From positions 1 through 64,000 of the forward strand of contig DATEUJ010000075.1 of the NCBI GenBank assembly GCA_035283185.1: a stretch of DNA of 64,000 bases, in the 5' to 3' direction. Shown piece by piece: positions 43,475 to 52,249 of this stretch. The stretch comes from DASSFZ01 sp035283185 (GTDB taxonomy: Bacteria > Chloroflexota > Anaerolineae > Fen-1058). Made by a program: the position numbers and the translations under genes. The notes below the pieces were generated by a model that worked only from the letters and a program-made list of their open reading frames with translations, did no database searches and was not told the DNA's origin. Within the stretch, counting starts at the first letter, position 1. Every line of letters starts with the position of its first letter.

Positions 43475-45367
43475 TCACCTCCTGGCAGGCTCTCCGCCAT
43501 CGGCGGGCGCTCGTTGCCCGTCGATAGGCCAGCGCAGAATGACCTGGGTACCCTGGCCGGGCGCCGACTGGATGGCGAGCTGCCCGCCGATGCGGGCCGC
43601 CCGGGCGCGCATGATGCTCAGCCCGAAATGAATGCCGCCGTCTACCGGGGGGGTCTTGGGATCAAAGCCCTGTCCGTCGTCTTCCACCTTCACCACGGCC
43701 CCCGCCATCTGTTGTTCGAGGTGAACGACGATGTGTTTCGCATGCGCGTGGCGGCGGGCATTCAGCAGCGCCTCTCGAGTCACGCGCATGACCTGCTCCG
43801 TATCACCGGTTGACAAAAACAATGGAGGCTGCAGCGCGACTACCAGGTCGACCGGCGGCTCGCCCTCTGCATCGAACTCGGCGAGCATCTCGGCCAATCG
43901 ATCCTGCAGAGCCTGCCGCTGCAAGCGGCCTTCCTCCAGGCTGGCGATCGTCCGTCGTGCCTGCTGAGAGGCATGCTGAATGACCTCGCGTGTGCGGTGC
44001 ATCTCGGCCGCCGCCTCTTCGCGACGCCCGGCTTCGACCAGCTCCGCCACGTGCTCGACTTTGAGGTCCAGAAAGCTCAAGGTCTGGGCCAGCCCGTCGT
44101 GCATCTCGGCCGCGATGCGATGACGCTCCTCGAGCGCCGCCACGCGCTCGGCCTGCTCGAAGAGACGCGCGTTTTCCAGCGCGACGGCTGCAGAGCCGGC
44201 AAGCTTGGTCAAGAAGCGCCTTTCCTCCGGCGAAAAGAAACCCGGCCTGGAGCTTCCGACGCAGAGCGCGCCGATCACGCGACCTCCAACCTGCAGGGGT
44301 GTGGATATGTGGCTGACCCGATAGGGCGCCAGCAGCATGACGCAGGCGCCGGCACAGTCGCCCACGCCGCAGCTCACCGTTTCCTGCCCCAGCAGCACCA
44401 GGGCGGCCGGCCGGTTCTGCGCCGACATGCGCGTCTGTCTCACGGCCTCGGGTGAACCGCTGACGGCCTGCAGGTTCAAAGTCTGCCCCGTCTCATCCAG
44501 CAAACACAGCGCGGCGAGATCGCCCCCCAGCAGCTCCCGAGCCTTGTCCGTCACCGAGCGCAGGACGTGGTTGATGTCCAAACGCGCCGAGACCTCGCGG
44601 CTGACTTCGTACAGGGCGACCGCTTCGCGAGTGCGCTGAGCGATGCGGGCTTCCAGCTCGTCACGCGCGGCGGCGACCTCGGCGCGCATCGTCTCGAAAG
44701 CCCGCGCCAATTGACCGAGTTCATCATCGCCCTGCACGCTCACCGGCTGATCGAGGTTTCCCTTCGCGATGCGACGGGCGCCGTCGCCGAGAGTCGCCAA
44801 CGGCCCCACGAAACGGCGGCGGGTAAACAGATAGCCCCAGGCCAGCAGCAGTAGCGCCGCGGCGAAGAAGATTAGTTGAGCCAGTTGGAGTGCAGCGAGC
44901 TTGGACTGCGCGCGCGCCTCGAACTCGCCGACGATTGCGTCGAGTTGAGCCAGCAGGCGAACCGACTGGGCTTGCAGCGCGGCGGAGTCCACCGGCTGGA
45001 GATGCGTGCGGAAGTCAGTCCACGTTTGGAAGGCAGCATCAAGCCGGGCGCGCAGATCGGGATCGGGCGCGGGCGGCAGCGCGACAGTGTGACCCGTCGA
45101 TTCGAGGCCGATTCCGCCATCACGGAGGGCGTAAAGATTCTGCTCGAAGCGTTGAATCGCTTTGGAGAGATCCAGGCTGTCCGGCTGTGTGAGCGCCAGC
45201 GCGACCATCTGTTGGGTCAGCATGCGCTGGCGGCCGGCCACATTAATCAGCGTGGCATCACCGGCCTGCCCGCGGATGGCGAGGAAGGTCGTGAGCACCG
45301 AACCGGCGACGAGCAGCAGAAAGCCAAAAAAGATCGCGCCGAGCTGAGCGCGCAGGGAGCGGAACAT
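43475..45367 (-). CDS. NarX-like sensor histidine kinase
   Basis: The first membrane helix (9-31) is followed by a P-box-like stretch DATLINVAGRQRMLTQQM (38-55), as in nitrate sensors and PilJ-type domains. A helical periplasmic domain and second helix (about 165-185) lead to HAMP, GAF with a CX5CX3C group (CGVGDCAGAC) and a HisKA_3 core with AAEMHDGLAQTL near residue 420. DDGQGFD marks the ATPase. At 630 residues the layout matches NarX. It pairs with the NarL-like regulator five bases downstream. A GGGAGG box precedes the ATG. Confidence 0.88.
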   Translation of the reverse strand: MFRSLRAQLGAIFFGFLLLVAGSVLTTFLAIRGQAGDATLINVAGRQRMLTQQMVALALTQPDSLDLSKAIQRFEQNLYALRDGGIGLESTGHTVALPPAPDPDLRARLDAAFQTWTDFRTHLQPVDSAALQAQSVRLLAQLDAIVGEFEARAQSKLAALQLAQLIFFAAALLLLAWGYLFTRRRFVGPLATLGDGARRIAKGNLDQPVSVQGDDELGQLARAFETMRAEVAAARDELEARIAQRTREAVALYEVSREVSARLDINHVLRSVTDKARELLGGDLAALCLLDETGQTLNLQAVSGSPEAVRQTRMSAQNRPAALVLLGQETVSCGVGDCAGACVMLLAPYRVSHISTPLQVGGRVIGALCVGSSRPGFFSPEERRFLTKLAGSAAVALENARLFEQAERVAALEERHRIAAEMHDGLAQTLSFLDLKVEHVAELVEAGRREEAAAEMHRTREVIQHASQQARRTIASLEEGRLQRQALQDRLAEMLAEFDAEGEPPVDLVVALQPPLFLSTGDTEQVMRVTREALLNARRHAHAKHIVVHLEQQMAGAVVKVEDDGQGFDPKTPPVDGGIHFGLSIMRARAARIGGQLAIQSAPGQGTQVILRWPIDGQRAPADGGEPARR

Positions 45368-45445
45368 CTTGCCTCCCGATGGCTGTACTACAAGTAATCG
45401 TATCTCACATCGCAGAAAACTTCAAGCACCGGAGATAGGCAGAAC

Positions 45446-45570
45446 TTGCGTAACTACTCAGCCCAACGTCATTGCGAGCATCTTTTTGCGAAGCAATCCC
45501 CCGGCCAGGAGATTGCTTCGTCGCAAAAGACCTTCCTCGCAATGACGCCTGAGCAGTTGCGAACTTGCTC
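45446..45570. mobile_element. MITE-like palindromic element (CGTCATTGCGAG family)
   Basis: Inverted ends CGTCATTGCGAG (45467-45478) and CTCGCAATGACG (45536-45547) bracket inner arms TTTGCGAAGCAATC and GATTGCTTCG. Imperfect inverted similarity extends to both flanks (AACTTGCGTAACTACTCAG with CTGAGCAGTTGCGAACTTG). No protein is encoded. Such CATTGCGAG..CAATGACG repeats are widespread non-autonomous elements in bacteria. It lies between the NarX-like kinase and the MBL-fold gene. Confidence 0.75.
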
Positions 45571-45600
45571 GAGTTGAGCCAGGCTCCTCTGGCCGGATAG

Positions 45601-46434
45601 TCAATGCCCAGGCGGGCTGCCGACCGGATAGACAGCGACCTGCCCCGGGTCGATAAGTGTGTTGAAGCGTGTGTGCTGAAAACGATCCGACAACTCCGTC
45701 GCGTAGGCATCCAGATCGACATAGGGCAGCCGAAACCGCTCGCGCCAGGGACGATGGGCTTCATATAAGAACACCGTCGCCGGACGAAGCATCTCCAGCC
45801 AGCGCGGGATAGTCTGCACCTCTTCCGGCTCGACGGCGAAGAGCAACACATCGGCCGATAGCTCGTGTGCGACGGCTTCAACTTCATGGGGGTCCGTTAT
45901 GCGGTGCAGTCCTTCGGCGTAATTCAATACGGTCGTGCCGTCGGCAAAGGTGATGTGAAAGCCGAGCATCGGCGCGCGCAGCGGTAGAGGCAGGCCGGCG
46001 AAGGCGATGCGCGCGAAATCAATCGGGCGGCTCAGCACGTGAGCGGCATACTCGATCTTGGGCCGAACGCCCGGCGGCAGCAGCGGCATGTGCTTCCAAG
46101 CGAACGCCGTCACGCGCGCGCCGTCGATCGAAACAGTGTCGCCCGCTTCAAGGGCGTGCGCGTGCGCAATAGGAAGACCGCTGCCGCGCGTCACGTAAGC
46201 GATGACCGGCGGTGACGAAATCAGGTGTGTGGTTGGAAGGTGCGCGTCGGGCGTGGCTAAGAAACGCATCAGCGAACCGCAGTGTTCGGGATGGCCGTGC
46301 GTCACACACAGGATCGTCGTCGCAGGGTCGTCTAGCTTAGCCCACGTCACGGCGTCTCCGAACAGATCGAAGCCGACCAGCGTGTCGGCGCGCCGGATCG
46401 CCACCCCCGACCAGCCGAAGTATTGAACCTCCAT
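45601..46434 (-). CDS. MBL-fold metal-dependent hydrolase
   Basis: The metal motif reads HGHPEHCG, with Glu where HxHxDH usually has Asp. An N-terminal VQYFGWSGVAIR fits the UlaG-like branch of the family. Other likely ligands are in the middle and end of the 277-residue chain. The ribosome-binding site of this start is weak. It is preceded by a duplicated start with good ribosome-binding site (see the leader peptide). Confidence 0.85.
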   Translation of the reverse strand: MEVQYFGWSGVAIRRADTLVGFDLFGDAVTWAKLDDPATTILCVTHGHPEHCGSLMRFLATPDAHLPTTHLISSPPVIAYVTRGSGLPIAHAHALEAGDTVSIDGARVTAFAWKHMPLLPPGVRPKIEYAAHVLSRPIDFARIAFAGLPLPLRAPMLGFHITFADGTTVLNYAEGLHRITDPHEVEAVAHELSADVLLFAVEPEEVQTIPRWLEMLRPATVFLYEAHRPWRERFRLPYVDLDAYATELSDRFQHTRFNTLIDPGQVAVYPVGSPPGH

Positions 46435-46517
46435 CAGGCCGCCTTACACTCAGGTGTTGAGGTGTCAGGTGTTGAGGTGTCAGGTTGAGGTGTCAGGCCG
46501 AAGTATTGAGTTTCCAT
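46434..46517 (-). CDS. 27-residue leader peptide duplicating the MBL-fold start
   Basis: The peptide starts METQYFG, like the MBL protein's MEVQYFG, preceded by a GAGGAG box, and then reads repeat-derived PDTSTPDTSTPE. Its stop overlaps the MBL start (TGATG), so translation can be coupled. It seems to result from a duplication of the gene's 5' end together with repeat DNA. Confidence 0.5.
   Translation of the reverse strand: METQYFGLTPQPDTSTPDTSTPECKAA
46452..46496. repeat. GGTGTTGAGGTGTCA tandem repeat
   Basis: Three tandem copies of a 13-15 base unit (GGTGTTGAGGTGTCA twice, then GGTTGAGGTGTCA) separate the duplicated starts of the MBL-fold gene. They encode the repeated PDTST in the leader. 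Confidence 0.85.
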
Positions 46518-46526
46518 CAGGTCTCC

Positions 46527-47924
46527 TCACACTTCCTTGGGGGCGGGCACAGTCAGGCTCTTGTGTGCGCGGCCGATCAATATCGCGTTGCGCAGCGTGC
46601 CCCAGATCAGGCGCGGAATGTGCCGCTTGAAAGCGTAGCGCGGTCGATACAGGCGCAGCCGCGTGATGGCGCGCCAGACCACGCGGAAGTAGTAGCGGCG
46701 CATGAGCCGATACATCTCGCGCGGCGGCAGCTTCGTCGGCACGACGAAGTGCGTCAGATCGTACACCTCACGATGATGCGTCATGAGATGGTCTTTCGCT
46801 TCCTCGTACAGATCGGTCGCAGGCAGCGGGGTGAGCGGCGTCAGCTCGGTGAGCGCGATGTTGGGCCGCGCGCGCACGTAGGCGTCGATGCGCTGGAAGT
46901 CGGCCTCGGTGTAGTCGGGCATGATCACAAAGCCCGCGCTCAGCCCGATGCCGCACTTCGCCAGAATCTCAATCGCCCGCTCGTTGATGTCGACGCTGGT
47001 GCGCTTGTTGAGAGCGCCGATGTTGGAATCGTCGATTGCTTCCAGGCCGGTCATCACCAACTGCAGGCCAATGCGCGCCCACTTCTCGAAGACTTGGGGG
47101 TTTTGCACCACGCAGTCGGCGCGGGTGTAGGCGAAGTAGCGTTTGCGGATGCCGCGCTCGACGATGAGATCGTGCAGCCGCTGCATGCGCCTCACGTCGA
47201 TGAAAGAGTGGTCGTCGCAGAACATCACGAAGTCCTGCTCGATGCGGCTCAAGTCTTCGACGACGAGTTCGGGCGAGCGCGGGATGAAATGCCGGCGCGT
47301 GAACTTCTGGCACGAGCAGAAGTTGCACGGGAAGGTGCAGCCCAGCGAGGTCTGGATCGACGCGACGGGCGACTCGAACAGATAGAAGTAGCGCGAGCGG
47401 TACTTTGCAGTCAGCGAACGGTCGGGCAGCGGCTGATGATCGAGCGTGGCCGGCAGCGGCCGGGGCGGCGTGAAGACGAGTTGCCCGTTGCGGGGCAGCG
47501 CCAGCCCGGCCACATCGTCAAAGTCCCGACCCTGCCGCCATCGCTCGACGATCGCTTGAAAAGCGGGCACGCCTTCGCCCAGGATGATGGCGTCGATGTA
47601 CGGCGCGTTGAACTCGCCGGGGCGCAGCGTGGCGTGATGGCCGCCCAGCAGCGTCAGAATATGGGGGTTGAATTGCTTCGCCGTCTTGAGCACGCAGCGC
47701 GCAGTATAGGTCTGCACGATCTGCGCGCTCGCGCCCACGATGTCGGGCTGAAAACGCTGCAGCGCGCCGGCCAAATCGGTGTCGAGCTCCATATCGAGCA
47801 GTTCGACTTGGTGCTCGGGCGCCGCCGCGCCGATGATCTCCAATCCCAACGGCTCGACCTTGGCCAAATGCTTCAAGCCGATCGTCAAGTCGCCGCTGGG
47901 CGGGCTGACTAAAAGAATCCGCAT
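46527..47924 (-). CDS. Cobalamin-binding-domain radical SAM protein
   Basis: A Rossmann-like B12-binding domain at the N-terminus (RILLVSPPSGD, then DIVGASAQIV and ILTLLGGHHATL) is followed by a radical SAM core with CTFPCNFCSC. Such proteins include methylases and methylthiolases; the C-terminal region (about 380-465) is rich in Arg. Substrate unknown. The ATG with GGAG before it is preferred to one 15 bases upstream. Confidence 0.88.
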   Translation of the reverse strand: MRILLVSPPSGDLTIGLKHLAKVEPLGLEIIGAAAPEHQVELLDMELDTDLAGALQRFQPDIVGASAQIVQTYTARCVLKTAKQFNPHILTLLGGHHATLRPGEFNAPYIDAIILGEGVPAFQAIVERWRQGRDFDDVAGLALPRNGQLVFTPPRPLPATLDHQPLPDRSLTAKYRSRYFYLFESPVASIQTSLGCTFPCNFCSCQKFTRRHFIPRSPELVVEDLSRIEQDFVMFCDDHSFIDVRRMQRLHDLIVERGIRKRYFAYTRADCVVQNPQVFEKWARIGLQLVMTGLEAIDDSNIGALNKRTSVDINERAIEILAKCGIGLSAGFVIMPDYTEADFQRIDAYVRARPNIALTELTPLTPLPATDLYEEAKDHLMTHHREVYDLTHFVVPTKLPPREMYRLMRRYYFRVVWRAITRLRLYRPRYAFKRHIPRLIWGTLRNAILIGRAHKSLTVPAPKEV

Positions 47925-48041
47925 GTCTTCTCCGATCATGCTCCTCGCCGGTCGATAGCGCGACGCCTCCGAGCGGGAAGGTCGGAGGCGTCGCCAGCCA
48001 AGGGAGGAGGGATTGTCAAAAGGGCTGCTTGATCGCGCACA

Positions 48042-48737
48042 TTACTCGCGCGCATCGCCCTGTGCCACCCGCTGCAGTCCACCTCGATCGAGAATGACGA
48101 TCCGGCCAGCGTCATCGGCGATCAAGCCCTGCTGTTGCAGGCGTTTGAGCGTCCGTAAGGCGACTTCGCGCACGGTGCTGGCGCGCGCCGCAAGCTCACG
48201 GCGAGTCAGCTTGCGGTCGAGCTGTGTACCGCTCGCGTCGATCCGGCTGCCTTCGTCGGCGCAGGCCAGGATCGCGCCGGCCAGGCGGGAGGTCGCGTCC
48301 TTGAAGGCGAGATCGCCGGCCAGATTCGCGAAGGTCCGCAGCCGCTCGGCCATGTGGCCGAGCAGCGCCTCGCGCACGGACGGGCATTCGTCGAGCGTCT
48401 TGAGCATCGTCGCTCGATCGACGAAGCACACCGTCGCCCGGCCGAGCGCCTGCGCGCTGAGGCGATGCGCGCCGCCGTCGATCAACGGCGCGGCATCGAC
48501 CACGTCGCCCGGCCCGAGCACCGTCATGATTTGCTCGCGGGTTCCCGATCGGCGAAAGACCTTGACGCGGCCTTCGGCGACAAGGTGCAGTCCCTCGCAC
48601 GGCTGGCCTTCCTGCACGATGAGCCTGCGTCCCCGATACCGCCTGGCCTCGGCATGGGCGGCAACGTCATCCAGTTGCAGCCCGAGCACGCCGGCGAAGA
48701 TGGGAAAGGCTTGGAGGAAGTCAGGCGAAACGGGCAT
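48042..48737 (-). CDS. Crp/Fnr-family transcription regulator (nar-linked)
   Basis: A cyclic-nucleotide-binding-like sensor domain with EGQPCEGLHLVAEGRVKVFRR and a winged-helix end with LTRRELAARASTVREVALRTLKRL. Without the four Cys of Fnr, it resembles the DNR/NnrR or other Crp-like branches. It sits at the upstream end of the nar region and may regulate it; this is inference. Confidence 0.9.
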   Translation of the reverse strand: MPVSPDFLQAFPIFAGVLGLQLDDVAAHAEARRYRGRRLIVQEGQPCEGLHLVAEGRVKVFRRSGTREQIMTVLGPGDVVDAAPLIDGGAHRLSAQALGRATVCFVDRATMLKTLDECPSVREALLGHMAERLRTFANLAGDLAFKDATSRLAGAILACADEGSRIDASGTQLDRKLTRRELAARASTVREVALRTLKRLQQQGLIADDAGRIVILDRGGLQRVAQGDARE

Positions 48738-48914
48738 GGCTAACCCGCGCGAGAGAAGGCTGCCTCATCGCCCACTGGGGGAAAGAATAGCGCACGGCAG
48801 AGCCGATGACTAGGACGGAAGTCACACTTTTCAGGCTCTTCCGGTTTCGGCGGGAAAACACCCCGCGAGGAGTGGGAAGACGGGCGCCCTCATCGACCCT
48901 GTCGAAGTGCCCCA

Positions 48915-49150
48915 GACACCACATACCGGCCCTTCTGGTCGGGCGAGATCGATCTGGCTGGTGACGGCCTGCTTGAGCGGGTCCGGCGGATCGGAGAGCA
49001 AATCGTTGTTTACAGCGGTAGCGTGGAGGTGTGGCGGGGGTTGCCTGAATGGCGAGTCGTGGCCCTGGCTCTCGGCGATCCGAACGACGACGGCCGGATG
49101 GAAGCCATCCTGGCCCTATGGAAAGACGACGAGTCCAACGAGTTAACCAT
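48915..49150 (+). pseudogene. Remnant of a VCBS/FG-GAP-type repeat protein gene
   Basis: On the plus strand a frame reads YRPFWSGEIDLAGDGLLERV, continues VVYSGSVEVWRG, and then WRVVALALGDPNDDGRMEAI with LALWKDD. This is calcium-binding-like VCBS repeat language. There is no start in frame, and the reading decays after the DDESNE stretch. This is the only coding-like content in the gap between the Crp/Fnr gene and the receiver gene. Confidence 0.5.
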
Positions 49151-49161
49151 GCGAACATGTT

Positions 49162-49545
49162 TCACTCACCTACAGCGCGAATCGTCTCCAGTAGCTTCTC
49201 CGGTGGGTCGCCCTTGCTGGCGAAGGCATCCGCTCCGGCATCGAGCGCCTGCTGCCGTGCTTCGGGTCGCCCGCTCAATACGATGACTTTGATTCGCGGA
49301 CAGGCCACGCGCAACGCGGCGATGACCCCGAACTGTGGGATCGCCGCCGGCATTCGGCTGGTCGGCTGCAATCCGGGCAGTTCCCAATCTAGCATGACGA
49401 TATCAGGCGAAGCGTCAAGCGCGCGTGCCAGTAGCTCTCCGGCGTTGCCGGCTTCGCCCGCCACCGTCAAATTGGCTTCTTGCTCCAGCAGTAAGCGCAG
49501 CGCCGAGCGTACTTCCGCCTGATCGTCTGCAAGCAGAACGCACAC
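49162..49545 (-). CDS. Stand-alone receiver-domain protein
   Basis: A 127-residue receiver with acidic pair DD (7-8), phospho-Asp in IVMLDWELPG, and a lysine in DAFASKGDPP. It has no output domain, so it probably acts as a phosphorelay or signalling partner. Seven bases separate its start from the stop of the upstream CPBP gene. Confidence 0.85.
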   Translation of the reverse strand: MCVLLADDQAEVRSALRLLLEQEANLTVAGEAGNAGELLARALDASPDIVMLDWELPGLQPTSRMPAAIPQFGVIAALRVACPRIKVIVLSGRPEARQQALDAGADAFASKGDPPEKLLETIRAVGE

Positions 49546-49551
49546 GTCTTC

Positions 49552-50340
49552 TCACTCCCTGAATGCCTGATCTCGCTGTTGCCTGACTGCGATGACAATC
49601 GCCGCAACCATCAGCCCCAGGGTCAGTACGAAGCCACAGGCAGCTTCAAAGGGCAGGGTCAGCCCGTCTGACAGGTTGGTGTACAACCCACCAACGGGCG
49701 TATAGAACGGCCACAACACGAACACGTTTCGGGTCAGGCGAAATACGGCGGCATAGGCCAACCCCAGACTGAACAGGAAACCCATCTCGTCGAGCGTCAT
49801 CCCGTAGCCCACATGATACAGCCCGTAACACAGCGCTCCCAAGATCAGGCTGGGCAGCAGCCCGAAGGCTCGCTCAAAGCGTAATTGCAGCCAGCCTCGA
49901 AAGAAGATCGCCTCAAACAGGCCGACGGTCACGGCCATCGTCGCCAAGGGCACAACGGCACTCGTCCACACCACGTCCAGCGTTCCAAGTGTATTGCGAT
50001 ACGTGTCCAGGCCGAGCAGCAAACCCAGTGCCAGGCTGATCGCCAACCGGCGTCTGGTCAGGCCTACATCGGCCAGCGGGCGGTGGCGGATCAAGACGGT
50101 GTAAAAGACCGGCAAGGCTATCCCCAGACCCGCCAGCGTCACCGGTCCGAAGGCGATGAAATTCGCCGCCACGTGTTCGGTGGTGAAGACTTGGAATGCA
50201 ATCACCAGGCCGGCGACGACCAGACCATATGACACGAAAGCTACCCATGTGTCGCGGCTGGGCTGCCAACGGAGTCCCAGGCGATCGACGCACCATCGTA
50301 ATGCGATCGAAGTCTGACTTCGGATATTTGTGATCCGCAT
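49552..50340 (-). CDS. CPBP-family intramembrane protease-like protein
   Basis: The 262-residue protein has eight or so helices. Motif 1 appears as FEAIFFRGW (the usual EExxxR pair has one Glu replaced) and motif 2 as GLYHVGYG. Changed residues suggest that activity may differ. It lies between a receiver gene and a second CPBP gene. Confidence 0.8.
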   Translation of the reverse strand: MRITNIRSQTSIALRWCVDRLGLRWQPSRDTWVAFVSYGLVVAGLVIAFQVFTTEHVAANFIAFGPVTLAGLGIALPVFYTVLIRHRPLADVGLTRRRLAISLALGLLLGLDTYRNTLGTLDVVWTSAVVPLATMAVTVGLFEAIFFRGWLQLRFERAFGLLPSLILGALCYGLYHVGYGMTLDEMGFLFSLGLAYAAVFRLTRNVFVLWPFYTPVGGLYTNLSDGLTLPFEAACGFVLTLGLMVAAIVIAVRQQRDQAFRE

Positions 50341-50358
50341 GGTATCCCCCTTACACGA

Positions 50359-51051
50359 TTAGACACTCAGATAGAACACGCCGATCAGGCCGGTGAAGTC
50401 GGTCAGCGCATGAAAGACTGTCGTCCAGCGGATCGATCCTGTGCGCCAGGCCACCCAGCCGTAAGTCAGCCCGAGGAAGGTGGCCGACGACACGATCAAC
50501 AGCGGGTTGCCGGTGACGCTGGTCGGCGCGAGGTGCCACAGCCCGAACGCCAGCGCCGGATACAGGTAGCCGCGCCGTGCATCGCGTGGAAACAGCGTGA
50601 AGTAAGTTCCGCGCCACAGAATCTCTTCCCCGATACCATTCACCAGCGCGATGCCCGCTGACACGGCAATGACCGCCACATCTGCGTATGGCAGGCGGGG
50701 CAGCATCATCACGAAGAAGCCTCCCAGCACCGGGATGGCCAATAACAGCAGGCTCAGCCACGTCGGACGCGCCAGTCGGGGACGCCTATCATGGAACATG
50801 GCGCGCACACCCGACACGCCGACCATCCCGATCGGGAAGATCAGACACCACACGACCCAGTAGAACAGGAAACCCGCGAAGTATCCGGGCTTGAGGCCGA
50901 ACAGCGCCACGAACCACTGGTAGGCAGCGAAGGTGCTCGCCGTCAGCGCGACCGGCGCGACCAGCAGGGCCAGTTGCCGATTTCTCAATGCCTTCTCCGG
51001 TTGCGGCCGGCTTAACTCGTCTGCCCGGTATTTGAGTATCTGGTCAGCCAC
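50359..51051 (-). CDS. CPBP-family intramembrane metalloprotease
   Basis: EEILWRGTYFTLFP and GLWHLAP are the expected active-site motifs (EExxxR and HxxxP-like). About seven helices lie in 230 residues. Substrates are unknown; relatives process prenylated proteins or protect against bacteriocins. Next upstream is a DUF3828 lipoprotein. Confidence 0.88.
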   Translation of the reverse strand: MADQILKYRADELSRPQPEKALRNRQLALLVAPVALTASTFAAYQWFVALFGLKPGYFAGFLFYWVVWCLIFPIGMVGVSGVRAMFHDRRPRLARPTWLSLLLLAIPVLGGFFVMMLPRLPYADVAVIAVSAGIALVNGIGEEILWRGTYFTLFPRDARRGYLYPALAFGLWHLAPTSVTGNPLLIVSSATFLGLTYGWVAWRTGSIRWTTVFHALTDFTGLIGVFYLSV

Positions 51052-51083
51052 GGTTCACCTCACATTTGTCCTTGTCTTCCACA

Positions 51084-51116
51084 AGACCTGACAGGTCTCG
51101 GAGACCTGTCAGGTCT
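51084..51116. repeat. Perfect 16-bp palindrome (GACCTGACAGGTC type)
   Basis: AGACCTGACAGGTCTC and GAGACCTGTCAGGTCT face each other around a single base. It lies between the DUF3828 lipoprotein stop and the CPBP gene. A related repeat (CCCGTCAGGT/ACCTGACGGG) is found near 60.5 kb. Confidence 0.7.
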
Positions 51117-51127
51117 ACACATGATAC

Positions 51128-52051
51128 TTACCGCGTGAACTCGAATGTCGAGAGCATGCGCGAAAGGACGCTGCTCAGAATGTTGTTGCCCGCCGCCCGC
51201 GCCGGGAAGCCACTGACCTCGTCGCGAACCGTCACACGCAGGGTCGCATCGGTGGTATGCTGGAACATGTAGAAGACTACTGCCGAATCGGGCGGGCCGA
51301 ACGTCGCCACGCTGACGGCGTAACCGTTGATGGTCTGGCGCTCACCTTCCTCTGGCAACGGGAAGCGCCGCGTGTATGCCTCTGCGCTGCCGACGCTCAC
51401 TTCGAGCAGGTACGGCTTGTAGTCTTCGGCCCAGTCCGGCGGCGCGACCGCGATGACGCGCACGACCGGTTCTTCGAGATCGGGTTGCAGGATCGGCACT
51501 TCCTCGGCCTGCCACATCGGTGGAATGCGCATCTGGTAGCCATACACATCGTCCGTGAAGAGCGGCCAGTCGTCGAGTTCGCTGCCGGCCTTCGCCGAGC
51601 ACACTATACCGGCGATCTTCCACTGCCCGTCGATGTGCTTCAATTGAAGCGTGAAGGTGTGACCGGGAAAACTGGTTCGTACCGTGACGGTGGCTTCATC
51701 ACCGGACGGTGCAACCTTCTCCACCGTGACGCTCTCCGGGACATCCTGCGAGCACAGGAACGGATCGTAGCCGCCTGTGTCGAACGAAGCGACAATGGCA
51801 TCCACTTGTGCGATGAAGTCTGGCGTCAGGTACTCGCTCGATTGGTAGGCGCCGTCCACGAGCGGATTGCGCGGGTTGGTCGGGTCGCCCACGTAGCCAA
51901 GATACCAGCCGTAGAAATCCTCGACGACTTGTTCCGGCGGAACGACGCCGGCCGGTGTGGCGGCCGGTTCCGAAGTCGCCGCGCGCGTCGCGGCGCAGGC
52001 GGACAGAGCGATCGCCAGCAGAACAAAGAGAAGGAATCGTTTGGTGTTCAT
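51128..52051 (-). CDS. DUF3828-type lipoprotein
   Basis: Signal peptide with lipobox LSAC at residues 16-20, so it is anchored by a lipid on the outer face of the membrane. The region after it (QVVEDFYGWYLGYVGD, then GQWKIAGIVC) matches DUF3828. The second half has a FxF-rich unknown domain. Function unknown. The 300 bases before its start hold a structured intergenic element. Confidence 0.85.
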   Translation of the reverse strand: MNTKRFLLFVLLAIALSACAATRAATSEPAATPAGVVPPEQVVEDFYGWYLGYVGDPTNPRNPLVDGAYQSSEYLTPDFIAQVDAIVASFDTGGYDPFLCSQDVPESVTVEKVAPSGDEATVTVRTSFPGHTFTLQLKHIDGQWKIAGIVCSAKAGSELDDWPLFTDDVYGYQMRIPPMWQAEEVPILQPDLEEPVVRVIAVAPPDWAEDYKPYLLEVSVGSAEAYTRRFPLPEEGERQTINGYAVSVATFGPPDSAVVFYMFQHTTDATLRVTVRDEVSGFPARAAGNNILSSVLSRMLSTFEFTR

Positions 52052-52072
52052 TGTCTCAATCTCCTGTCCAGG

Positions 52073-52174
52073 TATGCCTACAGCCTAAAGCGAAATCTCC
52101 CCGAACGCATCGGGCGTTCGGGGAGAATGTGGGCTGGACGGGCGGGGAGTCTTCGACCTGGTCAGGTGACCAGG
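52073..52174. repeat. Structured intergenic element, copy A
   Basis: It contains a 12-bp hairpin CTCCCCGAACGC-ATCGG-GCGTTCGGGGAG and, 30 bases on, a near-palindrome ACCTGGTCAGGTGACCAGG. The same order and spacing occur in copy B near 59.8 kb; between the two the stem sequences differ but stay paired. It precedes the DUF3828 lipoprotein gene on the minus strand. Confidence 0.7.
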
Positions 52175-52249
52175 CCGCTGGATCATGTCCTGCCCGCCCT
52201 CAAGCGGAGGCCGTCGTAGGCACGGTATCCAGTTTTCTCGATGGACGAG

